Positions 56,094-64,000 of a DNA stretch of 64,000 bases are shown here, piece after piece. The stretch is taken from positions 62,001 through 126,000 of the forward strand of contig NZ_BOLN01000007.1 in the NCBI RefSeq assembly GCF_016861655.1, read 5' to 3'. The first letter of the stretch is position 1; every line of letters starts with the position of its first letter. The stretch comes from Levilactobacillus lanxiensis (GTDB taxonomy: Bacteria > Bacillota > Bacilli > Lactobacillales > Lactobacillaceae). The position numbers and the translations under genes were made by a program. A model generated the notes under the pieces. It did no database searches and was not told the origin of the DNA. It saw only the letters and a program-made list of their open reading frames with translations.

Positions 56094-57326
56094 TTAGTGC
56101 TTACGATCTCGTAAGCTGAGGAACCCACCGGTCAAGCTAGTTAATAAGAGGGCGAGCCCAGCGACGATGATGCCAGCAGATTGGTGATCACCAGTCTGTG
56201 GTAAGGTCGTGGATGGATAGGTCGCTGCGGCGTGACTAGCAGCGGGGGTCGTCGTGGTTGGCGATTGTCCCGTTGCGTGGTTGTTAATGGCCGCACTGGT
56301 TGTAGGATGACTGGCCGTGCCGCTGCCTTGGCCGCTAGGGGTGATGGCCGCGGTTTGACCACCGGATTGCGTCGACGTCGTTGGTTTGTGAACAGGCTTC
56401 CCGGGCTTGTTGAACGTTGGCTTCGTTGGCTTGCCGGGAACGGTCACACTAGGATAGCCGGGATCATTGGGTGTAATGACGGGTGTTTCGGGTTCTGGAA
56501 CCACTGGCCCAGGCGTAACGGGTGGGTAGGTGACACCAGGTGTGGTGGTTCCGGGAATCTCGCCAGCTGGATTTTCACCGCCAGGCTTTTCAGGATTGGG
56601 TTCTTCGATACCAGGTCCCTCAATACCGGGTGCTTCAGGACCACCAGGTTCCTCGGGTCCAGGCGTTTCGGTTCCAGGTACTTCAGGCCCAGGTTCCTCG
56701 ACGCCAGGTGCTTCGGGGCCACCGGGTTCCTCAGGTCCGGGTGTTTCAGTTCCAGGGATTTCTGGTCCGGGTTCCTCAACTCCAGGAACTTCTGGTCCAG
56801 GTTCTCCGGGATTGGGTTCCTCGGTGCCAGGCTCTTCTGGGTTGGTCACTGGTGGTGTCACTTCTTCGGGTTCACCCGCGCCACGGACTTCAAAGGAAAT
56901 ATAACCTTCCTTACGGTACTTGTGCGTGGCAAAGAAATTGTTGAAGGTGCAGACGCCAACGTGACTGCCAATGGTGACGGTCGTTTTGCCAACGCTGGCC
57001 TTGCCATCGTAACTGGCCATGTTAAAGGACCGGGTCCGGGTAACGTTGACGTTCTTAGGAATATAGAAATTCATGGTGTCGCCGGCGTTGACCTTGACGG
57101 TGTTACCGATGGACCAGAAATACTTGACGTCATAGACGCCTTCCTCAGGTAAGACCGCGGTATGCGACATCTCTTCCTGACCAGGGTCGGTGAGAATAGT
57201 CGCATCAGGTTCATTGGTTCCACTAGATGGGATAACGCGCGCGTAGGCTTTAGTAGGTGATTCAAATAAAAAGATGAGTGCCAGGCTGGAGGTAACCAGT
57301 AGCGCAAATTTTGTTCTTCTTCGCAT
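56094..57326 (-). CDS. LPXTG-type surface protein, copy 2
   Basis: 410 residues from ATG 57326 (AGGAGG upstream). Same layout as copy 1: signal peptide with MRRRTKFALLVTSSLAL, Ig-like domain (WSIGNTVKVNAGDTMNF, RTRSFNMASYDGKASVGK), a longer Pro/Glu/Gly repeat in which a 24-residue unit (GTETPGPEEPGGPEAPG with GVEEPGPEVP) occurs twice, and a normal sorting signal LPQTGDHQSAG with hydrophobic stretch and basic tail. The repeats differ in number between the copies. Copies are tandem duplicates including upstream sequence and the terminator. Attached by sortase to the wall. Confidence 0.9.
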   Translation of the reverse strand: MRRRTKFALLVTSSLALIFLFESPTKAYARVIPSSGTNEPDATILTDPGQEEMSHTAVLPEEGVYDVKYFWSIGNTVKVNAGDTMNFYIPKNVNVTRTRSFNMASYDGKASVGKTTVTIGSHVGVCTFNNFFATHKYRKEGYISFEVRGAGEPEEVTPPVTNPEEPGTEEPNPGEPGPEVPGVEEPGPEIPGTETPGPEEPGGPEAPGVEEPGPEVPGTETPGPEEPGGPEAPGIEGPGIEEPNPEKPGGENPAGEIPGTTTPGVTYPPVTPGPVVPEPETPVITPNDPGYPSVTVPGKPTKPTFNKPGKPVHKPTTSTQSGGQTAAITPSGQGSGTASHPTTSAAINNHATGQSPTTTTPAASHAAATYPSTTLPQTGDHQSAGIIVAGLALLLTSLTGGFLSLRDRKH

Positions 57327-57721
57327 GTTTTTTCCTCCTATCAGGCTGAAATATTGCCCCCTCCGACACCCATAAGTTAACACGTTTATACGCTCAACAT
57401 TAGTATTTTAATTTGTTCGTTAAGTGACCCTTGGTTGCGTAATTGTTGATTTGATAGGGATTACGTAGAATGACGGAGAAGGGCCGTGATGTTTTGGTTG
57501 ACAAACATGTTTCTGGAGTAAAACTATTAGGTACGTGTTTAAATGGCTGTAAGTGGCCTGATTCTAGCTGTAGACGACGTGTGAAACGGGTGGAATAAGT
57601 TAGGGGGTAATATGCTGGTTTAGGGCAGTAGCTGGTTAAAATTATCTGGACGTCGATGGTGGTACAGAGAATAAGTCTGATAAGGGGGGGGATGTGGTAA
57701 TCGTAAAATTCAAGATCGATG
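57327..57721 (-). promoter_or_regulatory. upstream region of surface protein 2
   Basis: Resembles 55635-55960 (see gene 1 upstream region) for about 300 bp. Long conserved upstream sequence suggests shared control. Nothing else found up to repeat copy G. Confidence 0.5.
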
Positions 57722-57905
57722 TGAGTGACCAGAGGCGGATCAAGGTGACCAGCTGTGTCGATGGTCTTAGCTGAGTGATTTTCTCAGGTTAGACCATGGG
57801 ACAACCTTTGAGACCGCTCTTTGGCTCAAAGTTGAGGTGGAAGCCAGCTCCTCAGGCTGGAACCGGCCCCATAGCAGGGCCCCTTGAATCCGCCGCCGGG
57901 AACGG
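57722..57905 (-). repeat. structured intergenic repeat, copy G
   Basis: Minus orientation: read on that strand it starts CCGTTCCCGGCGGCGGATTC. Closing stem GGCGGATCAAGGTG (57734-57747) with CCCCTTGAATCCGCC (57880-57894). Inner hairpins CCAGCC/GGCTGG region, TTTGAGCC/GGTCTCAAA and CTGAG region are present. Confidence 0.88.
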
Positions 57906-57948
57906 AAAATCAATCGCGCAATTTTTACGGTTACCAAGCGTTCAGCCC

Positions 57949-57978
57949 TTGTCAAAGACCCTGGGGAATGGCTATAAT
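57949..57978 (+). promoter_or_regulatory. promoter of trmL
   Basis: TTGTCA and TATAAT separated by 18 bp, 47 bp before the trmL start and just after copy G. Confidence 0.75.
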
Positions 57979-58024
57979 AATGGGACAGAACGAATGTTTG
58001 ACAACAGAACGGAGAAGAGAATTT

Positions 58025-58537
58025 ATGAGTAATCACATCGCGTTATTTGAACCCCTGTTTCCCGCCAACACCGGGAACATCGCCCGGACCTGTGCTGGGA
58101 CCGACACCGTCTTAGATTTGATCAAGCCCCTCGGTTTTTCCGTTGACGACGCCCACTTAAAACGGGCTGGCCTGGACTACTGGGACAAAGTCGACGTTCG
58201 CTACCATGAGAATTTGCCAGCGTTTTTAGAAACGATTCCAGACCCCACCCAACTGTACTTGGTTTCCAAATTTGCGGACCAAGACTACACGGAACCCGAT
58301 TACAGCGTCAACGAGAATGATCATTACTTCTTATTTGGCAAGGAAACGACGGGCCTGCCTGAACCCTTCATGCGCAAGCACGCTGAAAAATGCATCCGGA
58401 TTCCCCAAGACGACACCCATATTCGGGCCCTGAACCTCTCAAACAGTGCGGCCATCGTGATCTACGAAGTCCTGCGCCAACAGGCCTTTCCTAACCTGGA
58501 ACGGGTCCACACGTATCCGCACGACAAATTAAAGTAA
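58025..58537 (+). CDS. trmL: tRNA (cytidine(34)-2'-O)-methyltransferase
   Basis: SPOUT-class methyltransferase for the wobble nucleotide of tRNA-Leu. From ATG 58025 (170 residues); the longer frame back to 57884 runs through the promoter and repeat. Motifs: HIALFEPLFPANTGNIARTC, KPLGFSVDDAHLKRAGLDYWD, FLFGKETTGLPE and IRIPQDDTHIRALNLSNSAAI. Ribosome site is GGAGAAGAG. Followed by ftsK 18 bp later. Confidence 0.95.
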   Translation: MSNHIALFEPLFPANTGNIARTCAGTDTVLDLIKPLGFSVDDAHLKRAGLDYWDKVDVRYHENLPAFLETIPDPTQLYLVSKFADQDYTEPDYSVNENDHYFLFGKETTGLPEPFMRKHAEKCIRIPQDDTHIRALNLSNSAAIVIYEVLRQQAFPNLERVHTYPHDKLK

Positions 58538-58555
58538 GCGAAAGGAGGCAGTCGG

Positions 58556-60901
58556 TTGGCTACCAAACGAAAAACGACCCGGCGTCGCCCAACCACTAAG
58601 CGCAAGCCGGCTCGCCGCAAATCAACAAAGCAACAACCGTTTCCCTATACCGCAAACGTTATTGGCCTGGTCCTGATTGCTTTAGCGGGACTGGGTCTCT
58701 TTAACCTCGGGCTCCTCGGCACGCTGGCCGCCAATCTGGTACGGCTGGTGGTGGGGGATACCTACGAATTTGGCCTGATTCTGGTGGCCGCGGTGGGGGT
58801 CGCACTGACCATCACCGGCACGCTACCCCGGATTGCCCGCCACTATTTAGTTGGTGGGGGCTTGATCTATAGCGGCTGGCTGCTCTGGATGAGCGCCAAC
58901 CACTTTATTGCCGTCGACATTCACAGTCAGTTTTTACCCACGATTTGGCACGCCGGCCTGGCGGACCTGGTCACGGGTGGCCTGACGTCTCAGCTTGGCG
59001 GTGGCCTGGTCGGTACGCTACTCCTGAGCGTGATTGCGTGGCTGATTGCGTTGGTCGGGTCGCAGATTGCGGCCTGGCTGATCATGCTGGGTGGGGTCAT
59101 CGTCTTCTTCCAGATTCCCCTGGCCAGCATCGAACACTGGCTCCAGACGGTCTGGTCTACGCTCCGGCATGGGCTACAGGCCAGTGGCACGGCCCTGAAA
59201 AATGGGGGCGAACGCGTCAAGGAGCGGCAGGCCAAACGCAGTGAACAAAAGCCGACGGTTACCGTTACAACGCCTATGGATCCGGACAAGAAGGATTTGC
59301 CCGAACCGAAGCCACAGCCAACGCCTAAGCCGGAACCAGAACCGAGCTACCACATCACGGTGGCTGCGGATGCGACCAGCAAGAAGCCTGCCAAATCAAC
59401 GACCGACGCGCCAGAGGATACGGCCGTGGCCGATGCCTTGGCTAGCAGTACGCCGGTCGACCCGAACTATCAGTTACCAACGGCGGACCTGTTGAAGCAG
59501 GTGCCACCGGCTGATCAGACCGAAGAAGTTAACGCCATCGATGCCAATACCAAAATTTTAAAGCAAACGCTCGACAGTTTTGGCGTCGATGCCGAAGTGA
59601 AAAACGTGAGCCTGGGGCCGTCCGTGACCGAGTATGAATTGCACCCGGCCATCGGGGTCAAGGTTTCACGTATCGTGAATTTAGCCGACGACCTGGCCTT
59701 AGCCCTGGCCGCCAAAGGGATTCGGATTCAAGCGCCGATCCCCGGCAAATCCTTGATTGGGATTGAAGTTCCCAACAAGGAAGTCTCCACCGTGGCCTTT
59801 CGTGACGTGGTCGAGGCTCAGCCGCCGCACCCCAACAAGCCGTTGGAGGTGCCGCTGGGTCGGAACGTGACCGGGGAAGTCGTGACCATGGACCTCACCA
59901 AGATGCCGCACCTGCTGATTGCGGGGGCGACGGGGAGTGGGAAGTCCGTGGCCATCAACGGCATTATTACCAGTATGTTGATGAATGCCCGGCCCGACCA
60001 GCTGAAATTGATGCTGATTGACCCGAAGAAAGTGGAACTCAGCGTATACAATGGGATTCCCCATTTGCTAACGCCCGTGGTTTCCGAACCCAAGAAGGCT
60101 GCGCGAGCGCTGCACAAGGTCGTGGCTGAAATGGAACGCCGCTACGAACTGTTCTCACAGTTTGGGCAACGAAAAATTTCCGGCTACAACGCCTTCGTGC
60201 AAAAGGCCAACGCCGAGGACGACCAAGCGCGGCCAATGTTGCCGTACATCGTGGTCGTCGTCGATGAATTGGCTGACTTGATGATGACGGTCTCCAGCGA
60301 AGTTGAAGACGCCATCATCCGGTTAGCACAAATGGGCCGGGCCGCCGGGGTCCACATGATTTTGGCCACGCAACGGCCATCCGTTGACGTCATTACCGGT
60401 CTGATCAAGGCCAACGTGCCATCGCGGATTGCCTTTGCCGTGTCCAGTGGGATTGACTCCCGGACGATTTTGGATACAAATGGGGCCGAAAAGCTGTTGG
60501 GTCGCGGGGATATGCTGTATCAACCCGTCGACGCCAACTCGCCGGTCCGAGTCCAGGGGGCCTTTATCCCGGATGAAGATGTGTCCAGCGTGGTTGAATT
60601 CATCAAGCAACAACAGTCTGCGGACTACGATGAGGACATGATGGTCAGCGATGAGGAAATCCAACAGGAAGAGGCTGGCGACAGCGATGATGAGCTGTTC
60701 GATGAAGCATTGAGCTTTGTGGTCGATCAACAAAAGGCCAGCACCTCGCTGCTACAACGACGCTTCCGGATTGGCTATAACCGCGCCGCCCGCATCATGG
60801 ATGATTTGGAACAACGTGGTTACATTGGACCGCAGGAGGGGAGCAAGCCCCGCCAAGTCTACAAGCAACCAGACAACCCGGACCAACCCAACGACCAGTA
60901 G
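58556..60901 (+). CDS. ftsK: DNA translocase FtsK/SpoIIIE
   Basis: Hexameric motor that pumps DNA through closing septa. 781 residues, TTG start after AAAGGAGG. A basic tail ([15 protein letters not shown]), four membrane segments at about 30-195, a Pro/Lys-rich linker to 310, the alpha-beta core, Walker [14 protein letters not shown] near 455, Walker [14 protein letters not shown] near 565, [12 protein letters not shown], and the gamma winged helix near 710-770 ([21 protein letters not shown]). All parts intact. Confidence 0.96.
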   Translation: MATKRKTTRRRPTTKRKPARRKSTKQQPFPYTANVIGLVLIALAGLGLFNLGLLGTLAANLVRLVVGDTYEFGLILVAAVGVALTITGTLPRIARHYLVGGGLIYSGWLLWMSANHFIAVDIHSQFLPTIWHAGLADLVTGGLTSQLGGGLVGTLLLSVIAWLIALVGSQIAAWLIMLGGVIVFFQIPLASIEHWLQTVWSTLRHGLQASGTALKNGGERVKERQAKRSEQKPTVTVTTPMDPDKKDLPEPKPQPTPKPEPEPSYHITVAADATSKKPAKSTTDAPEDTAVADALASSTPVDPNYQLPTADLLKQVPPADQTEEVNAIDANTKILKQTLDSFGVDAEVKNVSLGPSVTEYELHPAIGVKVSRIVNLADDLALALAAKGIRIQAPIPGKSLIGIEVPNKEVSTVAFRDVVEAQPPHPNKPLEVPLGRNVTGEVVTMDLTKMPHLLIAGATGSGKSVAINGIITSMLMNARPDQLKLMLIDPKKVELSVYNGIPHLLTPVVSEPKKAARALHKVVAEMERRYELFSQFGQRKISGYNAFVQKANAEDDQARPMLPYIVVVVDELADLMMTVSSEVEDAIIRLAQMGRAAGVHMILATQRPSVDVITGLIKANVPSRIAFAVSSGIDSRTILDTNGAEKLLGRGDMLYQPVDANSPVRVQGAFIPDEDVSSVVEFIKQQQSADYDEDMMVSDEEIQQEEAGDSDDELFDEALSFVVDQQKASTSLLQRRFRIGYNRAARIMDDLEQRGYIGPQEGSKPRQVYKQPDNPDQPNDQ

Positions 60902-60904
60902 GTT

Positions 60905-61110
60905 TTACGCCATTGATTCGCCTTGCCGGGCGGTACCAATGAACCGGAACGCTGTGGGCGGACGTCCGAAGCCAAAAAGCGGTCTTCGAACTTACTTTGA
61001 ACCTCAAAGGTCGAGTTTCAAAGATACCAATTCTCTAAGCGGCAAGAATCGCCACTGAGAGAATTCCCACGGCTGAGTTCATTGGTACCGCCCTATCGGC
61101 TGAAATTGGT
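60905..61110 (+). repeat. structured intergenic repeat, copy H (diverged)
   Basis: A perfect 17-bp closing stem, GGGCGGTACCAATGAAC (60928-60944) with GTTCATTGGTACCGCCC (61077-61093), unlike any other copy in sequence. Inner hairpins are TCCGAAG/CTTCGAA, TTTGAA/TTTCAAA and ATTCTCT/AGAGAAT. The GCTGTGGG/CCCACGGC pair is kept. Confidence 0.8.
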
Positions 61111-61466
61111 TTAAACCGATTGGTCGTTGCTGGTCAGGGTGGTTGACGCGGTTATGATAATTTCTAAGTTGTTTAATTAAAATAGGGTTTCAAGTCTGTT
61201 TTTTCAGATTTGAAACCCTATTTGTCTACTTTGGCAACCAAACTATTGATATTTTTTGAGTCCTTTTAAGTGGGAAAACAGTGGTTGCAATCAGTTTGTT
61301 TTTCCCACGGTTAATGGCAAGTCCATGCTACTTAACGATTTGAATATGAATGTCATCGTTAGATTGGCGTGAATAATATTCGCACCTAATTTTAATACGC
61401 CTGGTAAAATATTTAGTATCATATTAAAGGTGTAAGCGCTATACTAAAAGTGGGAGATGGTTTACA
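61111..61466. other. spacer with two hairpins before the DUF5776 protein
   Basis: A long stem AAATAGGGTTTCAA.TCTG with CAGA.TTGAAACCCTATTT at 61180-61223 could end ftsK transcription. A second, GTGGGAAAACA with TTGTTTTTCCCAC, lies at 61271-61310. Beyond that, the AT-rich spacer shows only weak promoter-like sequence. Confidence 0.55.
61180..61223. terminator. probable bidirectional terminator after ftsK
   Basis: Stem of about 18 pairs around TTTTTT with A and T flanks. Short T-run, so activity is uncertain. Confidence 0.55.
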
Positions 61467-62789
61467 ATGAAAAACAAATTGATTAAGCACGCTATTATCG
61501 GTTTAGGGGTAATGGCCGTAACATTAAGTCTAGGGATGTTTGTAGGAAATACAACCTCAGCATTCGCTGATGATTCGGATACCACTACAACTGCGAATGA
61601 AGATAATCAACCTGTTCTCTTTAACTTGCTCTTTCAACCCACCAATGGTGATGCAATAGAAATTACCGGGTCGTCTATGATGTTTGACATTAACCAGTCA
61701 GGAATAGTGAAGATGAATGATTTTTTGAAAAAGAGTTTTGATGGTAGATTTATTAAGGGAAAATCAGCTTACGATGAATTGGACATTGTTTTTCGGTATG
61801 CAGACAAGCCATCGGAAAAAGAGCAAGGGATTTCTGAGCTAAAGAAGATTTGGGATTCTGAAGGTTTGGATGATACCGCATTTGATGAGTCAGCTTCTGA
61901 AGAATTTAATGCAGCATGTTCTATGATTACTAACGATCATCTTCAAGATATGACCGTTGATTTTGCCAAGACACGAGATGAGGCAACAAAAAACAAAGTT
62001 GTCTTCTCTAAACTGGATATTCCCGATTCTGATACAGGTGCAACGTATAAAGCTCAAAATTTTTATGTTTATTTGAAGCCCAAAGTGATTAGTAGTCCTG
62101 TTGTCGACCGGTCCAGTTTGACTGCTGATTCACAGGCAAGCATAACTGTGGGACAAACGGTTGATGCTGATACGTTTAACGCGAAGGCTACCAACAGTGC
62201 AGGTGACAGCATTCCAGTCACGGTTGACACAAGCAAGGCTGACCTCAAGAAGCCAGGCACCTATTCGGTCATCCTTACTGCGGCGAACGGTGAAACTAAA
62301 ACGGTGACTTTGACCGTTCAGCCTGCCTCAAGTCCTGTAGTTCCTCAGAAAAAGGCAGTTTACGCGTTAAAAAAGATTTACTTGTATCAGAAGCCAACGT
62401 TTAACCAACACCAGCGACTAGCAACTTACGTTAAGACGAACCGGACCAAGCGGCCGATGTTTGTGGTTGTGGGCTATGCGCGTTCCAATTCTGGTTTGCT
62501 GCGTTACCAGGTGAAGGATGCCGCGGGCAAGACTGGTTATATTACGGCTAAATCTGCTTTTATCGCACCCGTCTATTATCAAAAGTCCGTTAAGCAAATC
62601 AAAGTTTTAAACAAGAAAGGTATTAACAGCTATCAAGATTTGAAGTTAACCGAGGCTGGGAAACACGTGAAAATGGGTGCTACACTGAAAGTTATTGGTT
62701 TAAAGCATTATCACTTAACAACCCGTTTTGAATTAAGTAACGGGCAATATGTGAGTGCCAATAAAAAGTTAGTTATCGCGGTTAAATAA
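61467..62789 (+). CDS. secreted DUF5776 surface protein with Ig-like domain
   Basis: 440 residues. Signal peptide with hydrophobic core IIGLGVMAVTLSLGMFVG and cleavage near AFA-DD (35). About 45-205 is an unrecognised domain. About 210-290 is a bacterial Ig-like domain (ITVGQTVDADTFNAKA, LKKPGTYSVILTAANGETKTVTLTV). The C-terminal ~140 residues carry the DUF5776 wall-associated module (YALKKIYLYQKPTFNQHQR, AAGKTGYITAKSAFIAPVYY). No LPXTG, so attachment is non-covalent, probably through DUF5776. AT-rich 5' half against the GC-rich 3' half. Confidence 0.82.
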   Translation: MKNKLIKHAIIGLGVMAVTLSLGMFVGNTTSAFADDSDTTTTANEDNQPVLFNLLFQPTNGDAIEITGSSMMFDINQSGIVKMNDFLKKSFDGRFIKGKSAYDELDIVFRYADKPSEKEQGISELKKIWDSEGLDDTAFDESASEEFNAACSMITNDHLQDMTVDFAKTRDEATKNKVVFSKLDIPDSDTGATYKAQNFYVYLKPKVISSPVVDRSSLTADSQASITVGQTVDADTFNAKATNSAGDSIPVTVDTSKADLKKPGTYSVILTAANGETKTVTLTVQPASSPVVPQKKAVYALKKIYLYQKPTFNQHQRLATYVKTNRTKRPMFVVVGYARSNSGLLRYQVKDAAGKTGYITAKSAFIAPVYYQKSVKQIKVLNKKGINSYQDLKLTEAGKHVKMGATLKVIGLKHYHLTTRFELSNGQYVSANKKLVIAVK

Positions 62790-62930
62790 GTTCTAATACT
62801 AATGTGATGGACCATCACCCATCAGTAAATAATTCAAATAACTTAACTGAGTCTCTCCCGAATCACCTAAATCGTTGGTGATACTGGCCACCAGGGGTAT
62901 CCTGTGGGTCAGACGGGGGAGGCTTTTTCT

Positions 62931-63293
62931 ATGGAATTAGGGACTTGGTCCGACTGGTTTGAAGCGGTCGGCGAACTATTGGCGGTTGTGGTGGCACTGT
63001 TTCTGCCAGTCTATCAGGAACGCAAGCAGCAACGGTTGACGCGCCAACGGGTCAGTCGTAACGTGCAACGACTGACGGTGTCGTTACTGGGAACGACCCG
63101 GAACAGCGCGACTTGGGAAGCGGATTTTCACACGCTGAAGACCATCCTACAACTATACAGGGCCTTACTGACCGACGACCGGGGCGCCTCCATCGTTGCG
63201 TTGGGGGAACAACTCGTGATTGCTGTGGCGGAGCCGGTCCCAGATCAACCGACCATCTCAAAACTGTTAGCGCAATTAGAGGCGTGCAAGTAA
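62931..63293 (+). CDS. small membrane protein of unknown function
   Basis: 120 residues from ATG 62931, 8 bases after GGGGGAGG; an in-frame ATG at 62904 has no site. One N-terminal membrane segment (about 10-28, AVGELLAVVVALFLPVY) and a charged helical cytoplasmic tail (QERKQQRLTRQRV, then LHTLKTILQLYRALL region). I recognise no family. It is monocistronic, with a terminator. Confidence 0.65.
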   Translation: MELGTWSDWFEAVGELLAVVVALFLPVYQERKQQRLTRQRVSRNVQRLTVSLLGTTRNSATWEADFHTLKTILQLYRALLTDDRGASIVALGEQLVIAVAEPVPDQPTISKLLAQLEACK

Positions 63294-63296
63294 AAA

Positions 63297-63337
63297 GGGA
63301 ACCGCCAACCGAATTGCGTTGACGCGTCCCATTTTTA
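63297..63337 (+). terminator. terminator of the small membrane protein gene
   Basis: GGGAACCGCCAAC and GTTGACGCGTCCC form an imperfect stem, then ATTTTTA. Confidence 0.7.
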
Positions 63338-63482
63338 TTTGTGAACAAACTAATAAGTTAAGTTTCTGACCCAACTGGGGCCGAAAAAATACCGGAGTCA
63401 AGGGAAACACAGAACGATTGAAAAATTAATTAATATTCGTTGCGGGTAGCGATACTTGATTCTAAAAGAGGTTACCAGCGCA

Positions 63483-63524
63483 GAAAAAAAGCCGCCAACA
63501 TTCGACTGAATGTGACGACGACCC
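63483..63524 (-). terminator. terminator of the 40-residue peptide gene
   Basis: On the minus strand, a GTCGTCACATTC/GAATGTTGGCGGC stem with bulges precedes seven T. Confidence 0.65.
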
Positions 63525-63527
63525 ATG

Positions 63528-63650
63528 CTAGCCCATTAATCCTAATGAAGAAATGGCACCGAAGACCAGAGATCCAATGGTTGCGATGATCATGATCCAA
63601 ACGAAAACGTTCGTGATTTTTTGAAATGTTGATTTTTTCTTTTTTTCCAT
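63528..63650 (-). CDS. 40-residue DUF4044-like membrane peptide
   Basis: Too short for many gene finders. The minus strand encodes MEKKKKSTFQKITNVFVWIM and then a membrane segment IIATIGSLVFGAISSLGLMG. It has a basic N-terminus, one membrane span, an AGGTGG site about 10 bases upstream and its own terminator. It resembles the DUF4044 family of tiny Firmicute membrane proteins of unknown role. The longer antisense frame 63472-63687 is out of frame with it and rejected. Confidence 0.75.
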   Translation of the reverse strand: MEKKKKSTFQKITNVFVWIMIIATIGSLVFGAISSLGLMG

Positions 63651-64000
63651 GCGGAAGTAGCCACCTCTTTGCGTCTAGATTACTCAATTAGTTTACCGTG
63701 GCAACGTCAGAATTGCAACCGCCACGCAAAAGTTGTCGCGAAAACGTAAAACCGGGCCGTCACGACGGGGAGTACGACCTGTTTTCACAGTAACTCGTTG
63801 CGAGATGCTGAGATACCTCTGCAGAGAATTAGCGTCGGAAAATAAAACGGTTGCTGGCGAACGGCAGAGGGGTGTCTAGTGAACAAAGTTTAAGAAGCGT
63901 TAACGTTCTGTCCAGTGATTGCAACGTTCGCTAGAAATCCTTATAATTAAACGGAAGTATTCAAGAACGGCGCGACCGGTTTCATGTTGGCACGTTCCCG
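63651..64000. other. terminal intergenic region
   Basis: No gene seen. Holds the upstream region of the 40-residue peptide and the outgoing promoter. Confidence 0.5.
63919..63947 (+). promoter_or_regulatory. strong promoter reading out of the window
   Basis: TTGCAA and a perfect TATAAT separated by 17 bp. The transcript would start near 63954 and leave the window; its first bases (GGCGCGACCGG) hint at a structured leader or RNA gene. Confidence 0.7.

Noticed and set aside
1..64000. tRNA or rRNA genes, insertion sequences, prophage
   Set aside because: No transposase, integrase or tRNA-like clover leaf with CCA-end was recognised; the intergenic clover-leaf elements lack tRNA T-loop and anticodon features.

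Overview
The window is a chromosomal segment of a lactobacillus. Evidence for this is the low-GC-phylum gene orders (yhaO-yhaN-yhaM, prsA-yhaH-hit-ecsAB, ytmP-trmB, spxH-relQ-nadK-rlu), strong AGGAGG ribosome sites, a KxYKxGKxW signal peptide, a DUF5776 surface protein and TagE-type glycosyltransferases. Most genes look clearly GC-richer than in Lactiplantibacillus plantarum, which fits the Levilactobacillus (L. brevis) group, but species cannot be fixed by eye.

Layout. 1-1.6 kb: end of the purine operon (purN, purD). 1.8-9.9 kb: ArgR-type regulator, PBP1A, YlbF/YheA-family protein, YhaO/YhaN nuclease-ATPase pair, YhaM exoribonuclease. 10-12 kb (minus): prsA, a YhaH/YtxH-like protein, HIT protein. 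12.8-20 kb: EcsAB, a YtmP-like kinase, trmB, coiA, pepF. 20-24.6 kb: DegV, SpxH, then relQ-nadK-rlu in one operon.

24.6-50.8 kb is a cell-surface glycoprotein locus. It starts with an AT-rich 800-bp leader and a 3571-residue serine-rich repeat protein holding 898 consecutive Asp-Ser dipeptides. An AT-rich module follows: an alpha-toroid-like protein, a small membrane protein, a Mur-ligase-family enzyme and a WavE-like glycosyltransferase. Then come two TagE/GtfA-GtfB-type glycosyltransferases, a HAD phosphatase, a nucleotidyltransferase-kinase fusion, a second nucleotidyltransferase, a second WavE-like protein and a secreted metalloprotease-like protein that has lost the first zinc histidine. 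I infer that these genes build and attach a decorated glycan to the repeat protein. No accessory Sec genes are in the window.

50.9-64 kb: cutC, an AI-2E-family exporter, rlmA, an orphan small-RNA candidate, two tandemly duplicated LPXTG surface proteins, trmL, ftsK, a DUF5776 surface protein, a small membrane protein, a 40-residue DUF4044-like peptide gene, and a strong promoter reading out of the window.

The most striking unexplained feature is a family of about 140-340-nt intergenic elements (eight copies, both orientations). All share a clover-leaf-like plan: a long closing stem and three inner hairpins. Stem sequences differ between copies while pairing is kept, so the structure itself appears to be under selection.
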